Below, one piece after another: positions 17,842 through 26,829 of a stretch of 64,000 nucleotides of DNA. The stretch spans positions 1 through 64,000 of the forward strand of contig JAKFDI010000033.1 in NCBI GenBank assembly GCA_036676235.1, in the 5' to 3' direction. The notes beneath the pieces are model-generated. The model did no database searches. It had not been told where the DNA came from and worked only from the letters and a program-made list of their open reading frames with translations. This DNA comes from JAKFDI01 sp036676235 (GTDB lineage: Bacteria; Pseudomonadota; Gammaproteobacteria; Burkholderiales; Burkholderiaceae_C). The position numbers and the translations under genes were made by a program. Position 1 is the stretch's first letter. Every line of letters begins with the position of its first letter.

Positions 17842-19551
17842 ATGACCGCACCCGCCACGCCCAAGCCCCGCTTCGACCAGTTCCTGCGCCACGACGCGCT
17901 CTCGCGCTTGCTCTTCGACTACGCCGACGCGCACCCACAGCTCGTGCGCATCGACTCCATCGGCAAGAGCCACGAGGGCCGCGACATCTGGGTAGCGGTG
18001 CTCACCAACACCGCCACCGGCCCCGACACCGACAAGCCCGCGTTCTGGTGCGACGGCAACATCCACGCCGCCGAACTGACGGCCAGCACCGCCTGCCTGT
18101 ACCACCTGCACCACCTCGTGAGCGGCTACGGCATCGACGCGCAGGTGACGCAGTTGCTGGACACGCGCGTGGTCTACCTCTGCCCGCGCCTGAACCCCGA
18201 CGGCGCCGAGCTGGCGCTGGCCGACCGTCCGCGGCACATCCGCTCGTCGACACGGCGCTATCCCTTCGACGAAGCGCCGGTCGACGGCCTGACGGTGGAA
18301 GACGTGGACGGCGATGGCCGCGTTCTCTTCATGCGCATCCCCGATCCGCACGGCGGCTACAAGGCCTGCGAGGCCGATGCGCGTTTGATGGTGCCGCGCG
18401 AGCCGGGGGAGTTCGGCGGCCGCTACTACCGCCTCATGCCCGAAGGCACGCTGGCGCACTACGACGGGCTGACCATCCGCGCCAACAAGGATGCCGAAGG
18501 GCTGGATCTCAACCGCAATTTCCCCGCCGGCTGGCGCCAGGAGGCCGAGCAGTCGGGTGCAGGGCCGTATCCGGCGAGCGAGCCGGAAGTGCGCACGATG
18601 GTCGACTTCATCGTGGCGCACCCCAACATTGGCGCGGCGGTGAGCTTCCACACCCACAGCGGCGTGATCCTGCGCCCGCTCGGCACGGCGAGCGACGACG
18701 ACATGACACCGGAAGACCTGTGGTGCTACCAGCGCTTCAGCCAGCTCGGCGAGCAGCTCACCGGCTACCCGGCGGTGAGCATCTGGCACGACTACAAGTA
18801 CCACCCGAAGGAAACCATCAGCGGCACGCAGGACTGGCTGTACGAGCACCTCGGTGCGCTGTTCTGGGTGGTCGAGATCTGGGCGCCGAACAAGGAAGCC
18901 GGCATCGAGGGCTACAAGTGGGTGGACTGGTACCGCGAGCATCCGGTGGAAGACGACCTCAAGCTGATCAAGTGGAGCGACGAACACTGCGGCGGCCAGG
19001 CCCACGTCGACTGGAAGCCCTTCCACCACCCGCAGCTCGGCGCGGTCGAGATCGGCGGCTGGGACAAGATGAACTTCTGGCGCAACCCGCCGCCGCATCT
19101 GCGCGAACGCGAGGCGGCGCGCTTTCCGGCTTGGCTCACGCAGGTGGCGCTGAGCCTGCCCAAACTGGAACTCTTGCGCACCGAAGTGCGTGCCCTCGGC
19201 CCCGACACCTGGCGCGTGCGCCTGGCGGTGGCCAACAGCGGCTGGTTGCCGGCCTACGTGATGAAGCGCGCGATCGAGCGCAAGGTGGTGCGCGGGGTGA
19301 TGTTCGAGATCCACCTGCCGGCGGGTGACCCGGCGGTCTCGCTCGTGAGCGGCAAGGAGCGCATGGAAGGCCCGCAGCTCGAAGGCCACGCGCCCAAGAC
19401 CTCGCTGCAGGCCTTTTTGCCCAGCCGTGACATCACCGCCGACCGCGGCGTGGGCGAATGGGTGGTGCGCGCGCCGAAGGGCACGCGCCTCGCGCTCAGC
19501 GCGCGTGCCGATCGTGCGGGCATTGTGCGCACCGAGGTCAGCCTCGACTGA
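17842..19551 (+). CDS. M14-family zinc carboxypeptidase
   Basis: 569-aa metallopeptidase. Zinc ligands are visible as H75-x2-E78 (GNIHAAEL) and a later His in VSFHTHSG (H270 or H272); the catalytic Glu is probably E345 in WVVEIW. A C-terminal accessory region of ~150 residues follows the catalytic domain. No signal peptide is seen, so the enzyme is probably cytoplasmic. The ATG at 17842 was preferred to an in-frame start 18 codons upstream. It lies 58 bases after the amidotransferase and 45 bases before the second [2Fe-2S] gene. Substrate peptide unknown. Confidence 0.88.
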   Translation: MTAPATPKPRFDQFLRHDALSRLLFDYADAHPQLVRIDSIGKSHEGRDIWVAVLTNTATGPDTDKPAFWCDGNIHAAELTASTACLYHLHHLVSGYGIDAQVTQLLDTRVVYLCPRLNPDGAELALADRPRHIRSSTRRYPFDEAPVDGLTVEDVDGDGRVLFMRIPDPHGGYKACEADARLMVPREPGEFGGRYYRLMPEGTLAHYDGLTIRANKDAEGLDLNRNFPAGWRQEAEQSGAGPYPASEPEVRTMVDFIVAHPNIGAAVSFHTHSGVILRPLGTASDDDMTPEDLWCYQRFSQLGEQLTGYPAVSIWHDYKYHPKETISGTQDWLYEHLGALFWVVEIWAPNKEAGIEGYKWVDWYREHPVEDDLKLIKWSDEHCGGQAHVDWKPFHHPQLGAVEIGGWDKMNFWRNPPPHLREREAARFPAWLTQVALSLPKLELLRTEVRALGPDTWRVRLAVANSGWLPAYVMKRAIERKVVRGVMFEIHLPAGDPAVSLVSGKERMEGPQLEGHAPKTSLQAFLPSRDITADRGVGEWVVRAPKGTRLALSARADRAGIVRTEVSLD

Positions 19552-19596
19552 GTTCCGTGCGCGGCGCATGGCAGGATGCGCGCAGAAGGAGCAGCG

Positions 19597-20091
19597 ATGG
19601 ACCTCTTGATCAACGGCCGGCCCCGGCACGTGCCCGATGACCAGGCCGAGGCGGCGATGCCTTTGCTGTGGGTGCTGCGCGACGTGCTGAACATGACCGG
19701 CACCAAGTTCGGCTGCGGCGTCGCGGCCTGCGGTGCGTGCACCGTCCATATCGAGGGGCGGGCCGTGCGCTCCTGCGTCACGCCGCTGTCGGCCGCCGCC
19801 GGCAAGAGCCTGCACACGATCGAGGGCCTGGGAGCGACCGAGCCGCATGCGCTGCAGAAGGCGTGGATCGCGCACCAGGTGCCGCAGTGCGGCTACTGCC
19901 AGAGCGGCATGCTGATGGCCGCCGCCGCGCTGCTCGCGGACAACGCCGACCCGAGCGACGCGGAGATCGACGCCGCCATCACCAACATCTGCCGCTGCGG
20001 CACCTATCCGCGCATCCGCGCCGCGATTCGCACGGCGGCGCGCGAAATGTACCCGAGCGGCAAGCGGCCACGGCCGAGGCGCAAGGCGTGA
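19597..20091 (+). CDS. [2Fe-2S] subunit of molybdenum hydroxylase (IorA-like), module 2
   Basis: 164-aa protein, clearly homologous to the product of 10546-11010: FGCGVAACGACTVH, VRSC, QCGYCQSGM and ICRCGT supply both clusters. The C-terminus is extended by a basic tail (SGKRPRPRRKA). A ribosome site AAGGAG lies before the ATG at 19597. The stop codon overlaps the GTG of the next gene, so the two subunits are translationally coupled. It is a divergent paralogue of module 1 rather than a recent copy. Confidence 0.92.
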   Translation: MDLLINGRPRHVPDDQAEAAMPLLWVLRDVLNMTGTKFGCGVAACGACTVHIEGRAVRSCVTPLSAAAGKSLHTIEGLGATEPHALQKAWIAHQVPQCGYCQSGMLMAAAALLADNADPSDAEIDAAITNICRCGTYPRIRAAIRTAAREMYPSGKRPRPRRKA

Positions 20092-22367
20092 GGCGCAGAA
20101 CGTGGCTGCTTAGTGGCGTAGGTGTCGGCGGCGCCCTGTTGTTGGGGTGGGGCGCGTTGCCGCCGCGCAGCCGACTGGGAAACGCCGGTACGTTGCCCGC
20201 CGCTCCGAACGAAATCGGCCTGAACGGCTGGATCCGCATCGCCGAGGACGGCTCGGTGCGGCTCGCGATGAACCGCAGCGAAATGGGCCAGGGCGTGCAC
20301 ACGGCGCTGGCGATGCTGGTGGCCGATGAACTCGACGTGCGCCTGGAGCGTGTGCAGCTCATCGAGGCCGGCGCCGATTCGCTCTACGGCAACGTGGCGG
20401 CATTCGCTGCGAGCCTGCCGTTTCATCCGTCGGACACCGAACCGGGCGCCGAAACGCGCGTCGTCCGAACCAGCCGCTGGATCGTCGCCAAGCTGGTGCG
20501 CGAGCTCGGCATCAACATGACCGGCGGCTCTTCGACCGTGGCCGATGCGTGGGACGTGCTGCGTCTTGCCGCCGCCACCGCGCGTGCTCAACTGCTCGGC
20601 GCCGCGTCGCTGCAGTGGCGGCTGCCGGTGGCCGAGCTGAGCGTCGTCGACGGCGTGATCAGTCACCCCTCGGGGCAGTCGGCGCACTACGGCACGCTGG
20701 CGAAAGCAGCAGCCGCCACGCCACCGGGGCGCGTCAAGCTCAAGGCGCCCAAGGACTGGCGGCTCATCGGCCGGCCGGCGCCGCGCATCGACGTGCCGGC
20801 CAAGATCGACGGCAGCGCCGTCTACGGCATCGACGTGCGGCAACCCGAACAGCTCTACGCCGTGGTGCGCCACTGCCCGATGCTCGGCGGGAGCCCGGGT
20901 CGTGTCGGCGTGGAAGCGGCGATGAAGCGCCCCGGCGTCGAACGTGTGGTGCGGCTCGGGCCATACGCCGGATCGACGGGCGCCGTGGCCGTGGTCGGGC
21001 GCAGCACCTGGCATGCGAAGCAGGGCGCCGAAGCGCTCGAGATCGATTGGAGGCCCGCACCGACGGGCCTGCGCGACACGGCGCCCATCGAAGCGGCGCT
21101 CGAGAAGGCCGCGCGGGATGCGGCGGCGGATGGCGGCGGCTTCGCGTTCTATCAGCGCGGCGACGCGCAGGCCGCGCATCAAACTGCCGCGCGGCGAGTG
21201 GAGGCGCTGTACCGCGCACCCTATCTCGCGCACGCCACGATGGAGCCGATGAACTGCACCGCGCAGGTCTTGGACGGCAAGGTCGAACTGTGGGTGCCGA
21301 CGCAGGCGCCGTCAGCGGCGCGTGCGCTCGCCGCGCAGGTGGCCGGCGTCTCGCGCGACGATGTGACACTGCATGTCACCTATCTCGGCGGCGGCTTCGG
21401 CCGTCGGCTCGAAGTCGACGTGGTGGGCCAGGCCGTTCGTATCGCGATGGAGACCGGCGGGCGCCCGGTGCAACTGGTATGGCCGCGCGAGGAAGACATG
21501 ACGCACGACTTCTACCGCCCCGCCGCCGCGGCGCTGATGCAGGCCGGCTTCGACGCCGAGGGCCGGCTCGACAGCCTGTCGATCACGAGTGCGGGCGATG
21601 CCATCACGCCGCGCTGGATCGAGCGCACGTTGCCGGCGCTCGACGGGCCGATCGACCTGCCCGACAAGACCGTGAGCGAAGGCCTGTTCGACCAACCCTA
21701 CGGTGTGCCCAACCAGCGCATGGCGCATGTGGCCACGCGCCACGACGTGCCGGTTGGCTTCTGGCGTTCGGTCGGGCATTCGCACAACGCCTTCTTCTCG
21801 GAGAGCTTCATCGACGAGCTGGCGCATGCGGCGGGGCAGGACCCGGTCGCCTTCCGCCTCGCGCTCCTGGCCGACAAGCCGCGCCATGCAGCCGTGCTGC
21901 GGCTCGCGGCCGAGAAATCCGGCTGGGACCAGCCACTGCCGGCTGGCCGCGCACGCGGCGTGGCGCTGCACGAGAGCTTCGGCAGCATCGTCGCCGAGGT
22001 GGTGGAGTCCGGCATCGTCGACGGCAAGCCCAAGCTCTACCGCGTGATCTGCGCCGCCGATGTGGGCACCATCGTCAACCCCAACATCGTGGCGCAGCAG
22101 ATGGAATCGGCCGTCATCTTCGGCCTGAGCCAGGCGCTGTTCAGCCGCATCGACATCGAAGGCGGTGTGGTGCGGCAGACCAACTTCCCGAGCTATCCGA
22201 TGCCGCGGCTGGCCGACGCGCCGCCGATCGAAACCCACCTCATCGCCAGCACCCGCGCGCCCGGCGGCGTGGGCGAGCCCGGCACGCCGCCGCTCGCGCC
22301 GGCGCTGGCCAACGCACTGTTCATGCTCACCGGCGTGCGTCAGCGCGCGTTGCCGCTCGTCGTCTGA
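20088..22367 (+). CDS. Molybdopterin-binding subunit of xanthine dehydrogenase-family enzyme (IorB-like), module 2
   Basis: 759-aa catalytic subunit. The GTG start at 20088 overlaps the previous stop as GTGA and gives an N-terminus with RRRTWLLSG and a hydrophobic run, a short Tat-like leader. Cofactor blocks: NRSEMGQGVHTALAM, YLGGGFGRRLEVDV, and GGVGEPGTPPLAPALANALF with the catalytic Glu. Compared with module 1 it has about 30 extra residues (from AAFAASLPFHPSD) before the TGGSSTV block. The same long antisense and shifted frames over this region are shadows. Substrate unknown. Confidence 0.92.
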   Translation: MRRRTWLLSGVGVGGALLLGWGALPPRSRLGNAGTLPAAPNEIGLNGWIRIAEDGSVRLAMNRSEMGQGVHTALAMLVADELDVRLERVQLIEAGADSLYGNVAAFAASLPFHPSDTEPGAETRVVRTSRWIVAKLVRELGINMTGGSSTVADAWDVLRLAAATARAQLLGAASLQWRLPVAELSVVDGVISHPSGQSAHYGTLAKAAAATPPGRVKLKAPKDWRLIGRPAPRIDVPAKIDGSAVYGIDVRQPEQLYAVVRHCPMLGGSPGRVGVEAAMKRPGVERVVRLGPYAGSTGAVAVVGRSTWHAKQGAEALEIDWRPAPTGLRDTAPIEAALEKAARDAAADGGGFAFYQRGDAQAAHQTAARRVEALYRAPYLAHATMEPMNCTAQVLDGKVELWVPTQAPSAARALAAQVAGVSRDDVTLHVTYLGGGFGRRLEVDVVGQAVRIAMETGGRPVQLVWPREEDMTHDFYRPAAAALMQAGFDAEGRLDSLSITSAGDAITPRWIERTLPALDGPIDLPDKTVSEGLFDQPYGVPNQRMAHVATRHDVPVGFWRSVGHSHNAFFSESFIDELAHAAGQDPVAFRLALLADKPRHAAVLRLAAEKSGWDQPLPAGRARGVALHESFGSIVAEVVESGIVDGKPKLYRVICAADVGTIVNPNIVAQQMESAVIFGLSQALFSRIDIEGGVVRQTNFPSYPMPRLADAPPIETHLIASTRAPGGVGEPGTPPLAPALANALFMLTGVRQRALPLVV

Positions 22368-22510
22368 CGCGAGCGCGCGGGCCGTGCCGCAGCGGCGCGC
22401 GCGCCCCCCAAGATCAAGTGCCTTTCCTTCTGTTACGGGCTCTGTGGGCGGCGTGCGCCGAATAATCGCCGCTCGCTGATTCCACAACAAAACCCAGGGA
22501 GGGTCCGGAC

Positions 22511-25432
22511 ATGTCGGCGCTTGCACGCATGCCTGCGGGCGGCTCGTTCGCGGAAGGCCTCGTGGGCAATCTCGCCAAACTCGCGAGCCGCCTCGATTTC
22601 CATCGCCTGCTCGACCAGCATGGCCGCCTGCTGAAGGTCGAGACCGCACTGCCGCAGTTCGCGCTCATCCCTGAGCGCATGGTGATGAAGGAGCGCGTGG
22701 GTCAGCCCTTCGAGCTCACGCTCGACTGCCTGTCGACCAGTGTTCACTTCGAGTTGAAGCGCCTCATCGGCGAGCAAGTCAGCCTGCGTCTCTTGCAGGC
22801 CGACGGCAGCTACAAGCCCTGGCACGGCTACGTGCTCGAAGCCGCCCAGCTCGGCGCCGACGGCGGCGTGGCGCGCTACCGGCTCACGACCGGCCCGTGG
22901 CTCGCCTTTCTTGCGCTGCGCCGTGACAGCTTCGTCTTCCAGGACAAGACGGCTCTCGACATCATCGAAGACGTGTTCCGCGACCACCCGAGCGCGCATT
23001 GGCGCATCGAGGTCACCGAGCCGCTGCGCATGCGCAGCCTGTGCGTGCAGTACCGCGAGAGCGATCTCGCCTTCGTTGCGCGCCTGCTCGCCGAAGAGGG
23101 GCTGAGCTACCACTTCGAGCACCTCGATGGCGAGGCGGCGCAGGACGCCGAAACGAAGTCGCATGCGAAGCACGTCATGGTCATCACCGACCGCGCGAGC
23201 GAACGCAGCGACCTCGGCGCCGTGCGCTTCACCAGCCAGCACCCCAGTGCCAACCTCGACGAGCAGCGCGACGCGATCGACGCCTTTGCCGGCGAGCGCG
23301 GCGTCACGCCCAATGCCGTGGTGCTCGGCAGCTGGGACTACCGCCGGCTCGCAGGCACCGCGGCGCAGACCCACAGCGCACTGGACCTCGGCGAGCTGCC
23401 CACGCTCGAGCAGTACGACGGCAGCGGCGCCTATCGCTACGAGGATGCCGCCCATGCCGAACGCGCTGCCGCCCTTGCGCTCGCCACGCTCGAACTGCAG
23501 GCCAAGCACTTCGAGGGCCAGGGCGGCGCCCGTCACTTCGAGGCGGGGCGCACATTCAGCCTCATCGATCACCCGCTGTACGGCGCCAACACCAGCGCCT
23601 TCAACTACGCCGGCGCGCTCACCGCGCAACGCCAGCGCCCCGACAACGCCTTCACCCTGCTGGCCGTCGAACACCACGCCACCAACAACCTCGGCACGCA
23701 GGCGGCCGAACTGCTGGGCTTGACCGCGCTGGAGCACGGCACCTACCGCAACCACTTCCATGCCGCACCGGCGGCAGCCCCGGTCGTGCCGCGCTTCATC
23801 CGCAAGCCCACCGCGCAGGGCCTGCAGACCGCCGTGGTGGTGGGCCTCGCCGGCGAAGCGCTCACCACCGACCGCGACCACCGCGTGAAGATCCAGTTCC
23901 CGTGGCAGCGCGGCGAACGCGCGCTCGCCGGCGGCCTGCCGCACGATGCGTCGTCCGCCGGCTGCCAAGGCAACGCCCCGGGCAACGAACGCAGCGGCAC
24001 CTGGGTTCGCGTGGCGCTGCCTTCGGCCGGCGCCAACTGGGGCGCCGTGTTCGTGCCGCGCATCGGCACCGAAGTGGTGGTCGAGTTCATCGAAGCCGAC
24101 ATCGACCGCCCGGTCATCGTCGGCCAGCTCTACAACGGACAGGACACGCCCCCCTTCGCCGCTGGCATCGATTCGGGCGTGAACCATGCGGGCGTGCTCA
24201 GCGGGCTGCATACCGCCAGCCTCGACCACAGTGGCTTCAACCAGTGGACGCTGGACGACGCCACCGGCCAGATGCGCATGCGCCTGCTCAGCAGCTACAT
24301 GGGAAGTGAACTCGGCCTCGGCCACCTCATCCAGCAAGGCGCCCACGGCGCCCAGCGCGGCAGCTGGCGGGGCTCGGGCTTCGAGCTCAACACGCAAGGC
24401 TGGGCCACGCTGCGCGCCGAGCGCGGCCTGTTCGTCAGCACCAGTGCCAGAGCGGGCACATACGGCTCTGCTCAGAGCACGCAGATGGATGCCAGCGAGG
24501 CCGTCGGCCAGTTGAAGGGCGCGAGAAGCCTCGGTCAGAGCCTAAGCGGCGTAGCGGCCGCCGGCACAGCGCATCCGCTGACCACCCACGACGCCGGGCA
24601 GGCAGTGGAGCAGCTTCTCGACACCATCGATCCCGCGAAGAACGGCCGGCACGACGGGCCGGTCGGCGGCCAGCAGGCGAAGAAGGCCGAAGGCCGCACG
24701 CTCACCGAGCCGGTCGAGGCCTTCGACGCACCCGTCGTCCTGTTCGACACCCCAAGCACCGCCGCGATGACGAGCGAGGCCAGCATCGCGCACTACGCCG
24801 GGCAGGACCTGAGCCTCGCGATCCAGGGCGACGTGCAGCACACGGCGGCCCACACCTACGCGAGCGTCTCGGGCCAGACCACGAGCCTCTACACCCACGC
24901 CGGCGGCATCAAGACCATCGCCGCCAACGGCCCGGTCTCCTTGCGCGCGCACACCGACGAGCTGCAGATCGTGGCCGACCAGGAGGTGACGGTGATTTCG
25001 GTCAACGACGAGATCCGCATCGACGCCCACAGCCGGATCGAGCTGATCGCCGGGCAGACCTCGATCGTGCTGGAGGGCGGCAACGTCACCTTCGCCTGCC
25101 CGGGGAAGTTCGAGGTGAAGGGCGGGGGGCATGCGTTCCTGGGTGGGGCGAGTGCGGCAGCGGTGATGCCGGCCTTGCCGACCGACCTGTCGAAACTGAC
25201 GCCCGAGGACATGGTGCTCGACTACAAGCACGGTGACGGTGAACCCGTGCAAGGCGCACCCTACGAAGTCACCTTCGCTGACGGCAGCAGGCGCACAGGC
25301 GTGCTCGACGCGGCTGGCCGCGCGGTGCTTAACGGCGTGCCCAAGGGCTATGCCACGGTCAAGTACGGTGAAGACGCTCGCAAGAGCGAAACCGGCGAGG
25401 CCGTCCCCAATCGTCTCTTCGGTGCGCTGTGA
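22511..25432 (+). CDS. vgrG: Type VI secretion spike protein VgrG (TssI) with C-terminal extension
   Basis: 973-aa tail-spike protein that trimerises at the tip of the Hcp tube and carries effectors into target cells. The N-terminal ~600 residues follow the gp27/gp5 plan (FELTLDCLS, YRESDLAFVARLLAEEGLSY, FIEADIDRPVIVGQLYNGQD); residues ~745-880 form a DUF2345-type beta-needle; residues ~895-973 are a small all-beta extension (VQGAPYEVTFADGSRRTGVL) like a transthyretin or carboxypeptidase-regulatory fold. AGGGAGGG precedes the ATG. It overlaps the effector gene by 4 bases, so this is an orphan vgrG island: no other Tss genes are present. Confidence 0.95.
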   Translation: MSALARMPAGGSFAEGLVGNLAKLASRLDFHRLLDQHGRLLKVETALPQFALIPERMVMKERVGQPFELTLDCLSTSVHFELKRLIGEQVSLRLLQADGSYKPWHGYVLEAAQLGADGGVARYRLTTGPWLAFLALRRDSFVFQDKTALDIIEDVFRDHPSAHWRIEVTEPLRMRSLCVQYRESDLAFVARLLAEEGLSYHFEHLDGEAAQDAETKSHAKHVMVITDRASERSDLGAVRFTSQHPSANLDEQRDAIDAFAGERGVTPNAVVLGSWDYRRLAGTAAQTHSALDLGELPTLEQYDGSGAYRYEDAAHAERAAALALATLELQAKHFEGQGGARHFEAGRTFSLIDHPLYGANTSAFNYAGALTAQRQRPDNAFTLLAVEHHATNNLGTQAAELLGLTALEHGTYRNHFHAAPAAAPVVPRFIRKPTAQGLQTAVVVGLAGEALTTDRDHRVKIQFPWQRGERALAGGLPHDASSAGCQGNAPGNERSGTWVRVALPSAGANWGAVFVPRIGTEVVVEFIEADIDRPVIVGQLYNGQDTPPFAAGIDSGVNHAGVLSGLHTASLDHSGFNQWTLDDATGQMRMRLLSSYMGSELGLGHLIQQGAHGAQRGSWRGSGFELNTQGWATLRAERGLFVSTSARAGTYGSAQSTQMDASEAVGQLKGARSLGQSLSGVAAAGTAHPLTTHDAGQAVEQLLDTIDPAKNGRHDGPVGGQQAKKAEGRTLTEPVEAFDAPVVLFDTPSTAAMTSEASIAHYAGQDLSLAIQGDVQHTAAHTYASVSGQTTSLYTHAGGIKTIAANGPVSLRAHTDELQIVADQEVTVISVNDEIRIDAHSRIELIAGQTSIVLEGGNVTFACPGKFEVKGGGHAFLGGASAAAVMPALPTDLSKLTPEDMVLDYKHGDGEPVQGAPYEVTFADGSRRTGVLDAAGRAVLNGVPKGYATVKYGEDARKSETGEAVPNRLFGAL

Positions 25433-26802
25433 GCATGACCATCGCAAGCAGCGCCGCTGCCACGGTCAACCCCGAGGCACAGAGGTTCTGGAGCGCCGTG
25501 GCCGACTGGCCCGAGCAAGTACAGCGAGCCTTCTGGGAGGGCAGCGCCCGCCTCAGTGAATTCATTGGCGAACCGCCGACGCCTCGCGTCTTACAGTTCG
25601 ACCGCAGCAAGCCGCCGCCCGGCTTGCCGTGGTGGGAGAAGGCGCTCTTCTACTACGGGCAGAGCCACATCAATCAAGCGGCAGTCGCCCAAGCCCAGGC
25701 GCAGGCCACCGTTCAGGGCGTCACGTGGCTGTGGGGCGCGCTTCAGGGCGACTTCAACAGAAGCCCGACCACCGGGCAGATCGTCACCGGTGGCGTGCTG
25801 AGCATGATCCCCGTCGTCGATCAGCTGTGTGATGTGCGAGACATTGTCGCCAATTGTCTTGCGCTCAGCGACGAAGAAGGCCGCCGGGACGACGGCAACT
25901 GGCTTGCGCTCGGCTTGACCTGTTTCGGCTTCATCCCCACGGTAGGAAGTGCCGTCAAGACGGTTGCCAAGGTCGCCGTTCACAAGGGCGTGCGGCTCAT
26001 CGACATCATCAGGCGCATGGAGTGGCTTGAAAGCCTCGGCAGCAAGGTCAGACTGCCCTGGGGAAGGGCTCCGCTGGGCTGGCTGCAGAACTACGACTGG
26101 GCCGCCGCTGCCAAGACGGCCGGAGCGGCCGCGAAGCGGGCGTTCGAGAACGCGCTGCGCAAGGTCGAGGCAGCGATCAGGTGGGCGACGGGCGCGATCA
26201 AGGCTCGGCTGCAGCAGCTTGCCCAGACGTGCCAGGCCATCATCGCAAGTGTCGAACAGGCGATCAGCGACGCCGCACTGAAGGTGCGTGACTCGATCAG
26301 GAGCTTGCTGCGGCGGGACAAACGAGAGATCGGCAGGTTCGATGCGACACCGGGCGCTGCGCCGAACAGGCACGTGCAAAGCCACACTGAACCGCCTCCA
26401 GACAAGCGTCCGAGGCCAAAAGGTTCGAGAGTAGAGACGGCGCCGGGAACGGCATTCTTCTGGTCGGGCAAGACTCGCGGTGTCGGCGGTGACACTGTGG
26501 CCGCCGATATCGCAAGGAGCAGAGGCGGGACGACACTCGAAATGCTCGTTGAAATAAGGGGCATCAAGATGCCGAAGTGGGATTCTTCCGACCCTGCATC
26601 GGTGAGGGCGTGGGAAGAGATTTCCGCCGAGTACGCGCGAGGCGCATCAGGCCAAGTACGGGCGATCGTCGGGGATAGGCTTCGCCCCGGGAATGTCTGG
26701 GAGACCAGAGAGCTTCCTGCCTTGCGGGCAAATCCGGCTGTGACGCAGATTGTTGTTATCGATCCTTCGACACTTGTCGAAAGGGTCGTCCTTGCCAGAT
26801 AG
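25429..26802 (+). CDS. Putative T6SS effector with CD38/ADP-ribosyl-cyclase-like NAD-consuming toxin domain
   Basis: 457-aa protein starting at a GTG that overlaps the vgrG stop (an ATG two codons on is an alternative). Residues ~120-195 hold hydrophobic helices (GGVLSMIPVVDQLCDVRDIV, LTCFGFIPTVGSAVKTV) like pre-toxin regions of polymorphic toxins; ~215-310 are helical. The last ~120 residues show FFWSG (W345), GGTTLE (E371), W395-x3-S399 with following YA, and WETRELPALRANP (E428). In CD38 the same order occurs: FWS with W125, TLE with E146, W189-x3-S193 and catalytic E226. I infer an NAD+ glycohydrolase or cyclase toxin delivered by the upstream VgrG. No PAAR or Rhs domain is present. Toxin activity is not proven. 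Confidence 0.7.
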   Translation: MSMTIASSAAATVNPEAQRFWSAVADWPEQVQRAFWEGSARLSEFIGEPPTPRVLQFDRSKPPPGLPWWEKALFYYGQSHINQAAVAQAQAQATVQGVTWLWGALQGDFNRSPTTGQIVTGGVLSMIPVVDQLCDVRDIVANCLALSDEEGRRDDGNWLALGLTCFGFIPTVGSAVKTVAKVAVHKGVRLIDIIRRMEWLESLGSKVRLPWGRAPLGWLQNYDWAAAAKTAGAAAKRAFENALRKVEAAIRWATGAIKARLQQLAQTCQAIIASVEQAISDAALKVRDSIRSLLRRDKREIGRFDATPGAAPNRHVQSHTEPPPDKRPRPKGSRVETAPGTAFFWSGKTRGVGGDTVAADIARSRGGTTLEMLVEIRGIKMPKWDSSDPASVRAWEEISAEYARGASGQVRAIVGDRLRPGNVWETRELPALRANPAVTQIVVIDPSTLVERVVLAR

Positions 26803-26829
26803 TCGGCGCCCAACACAAGAGGGATTTCA

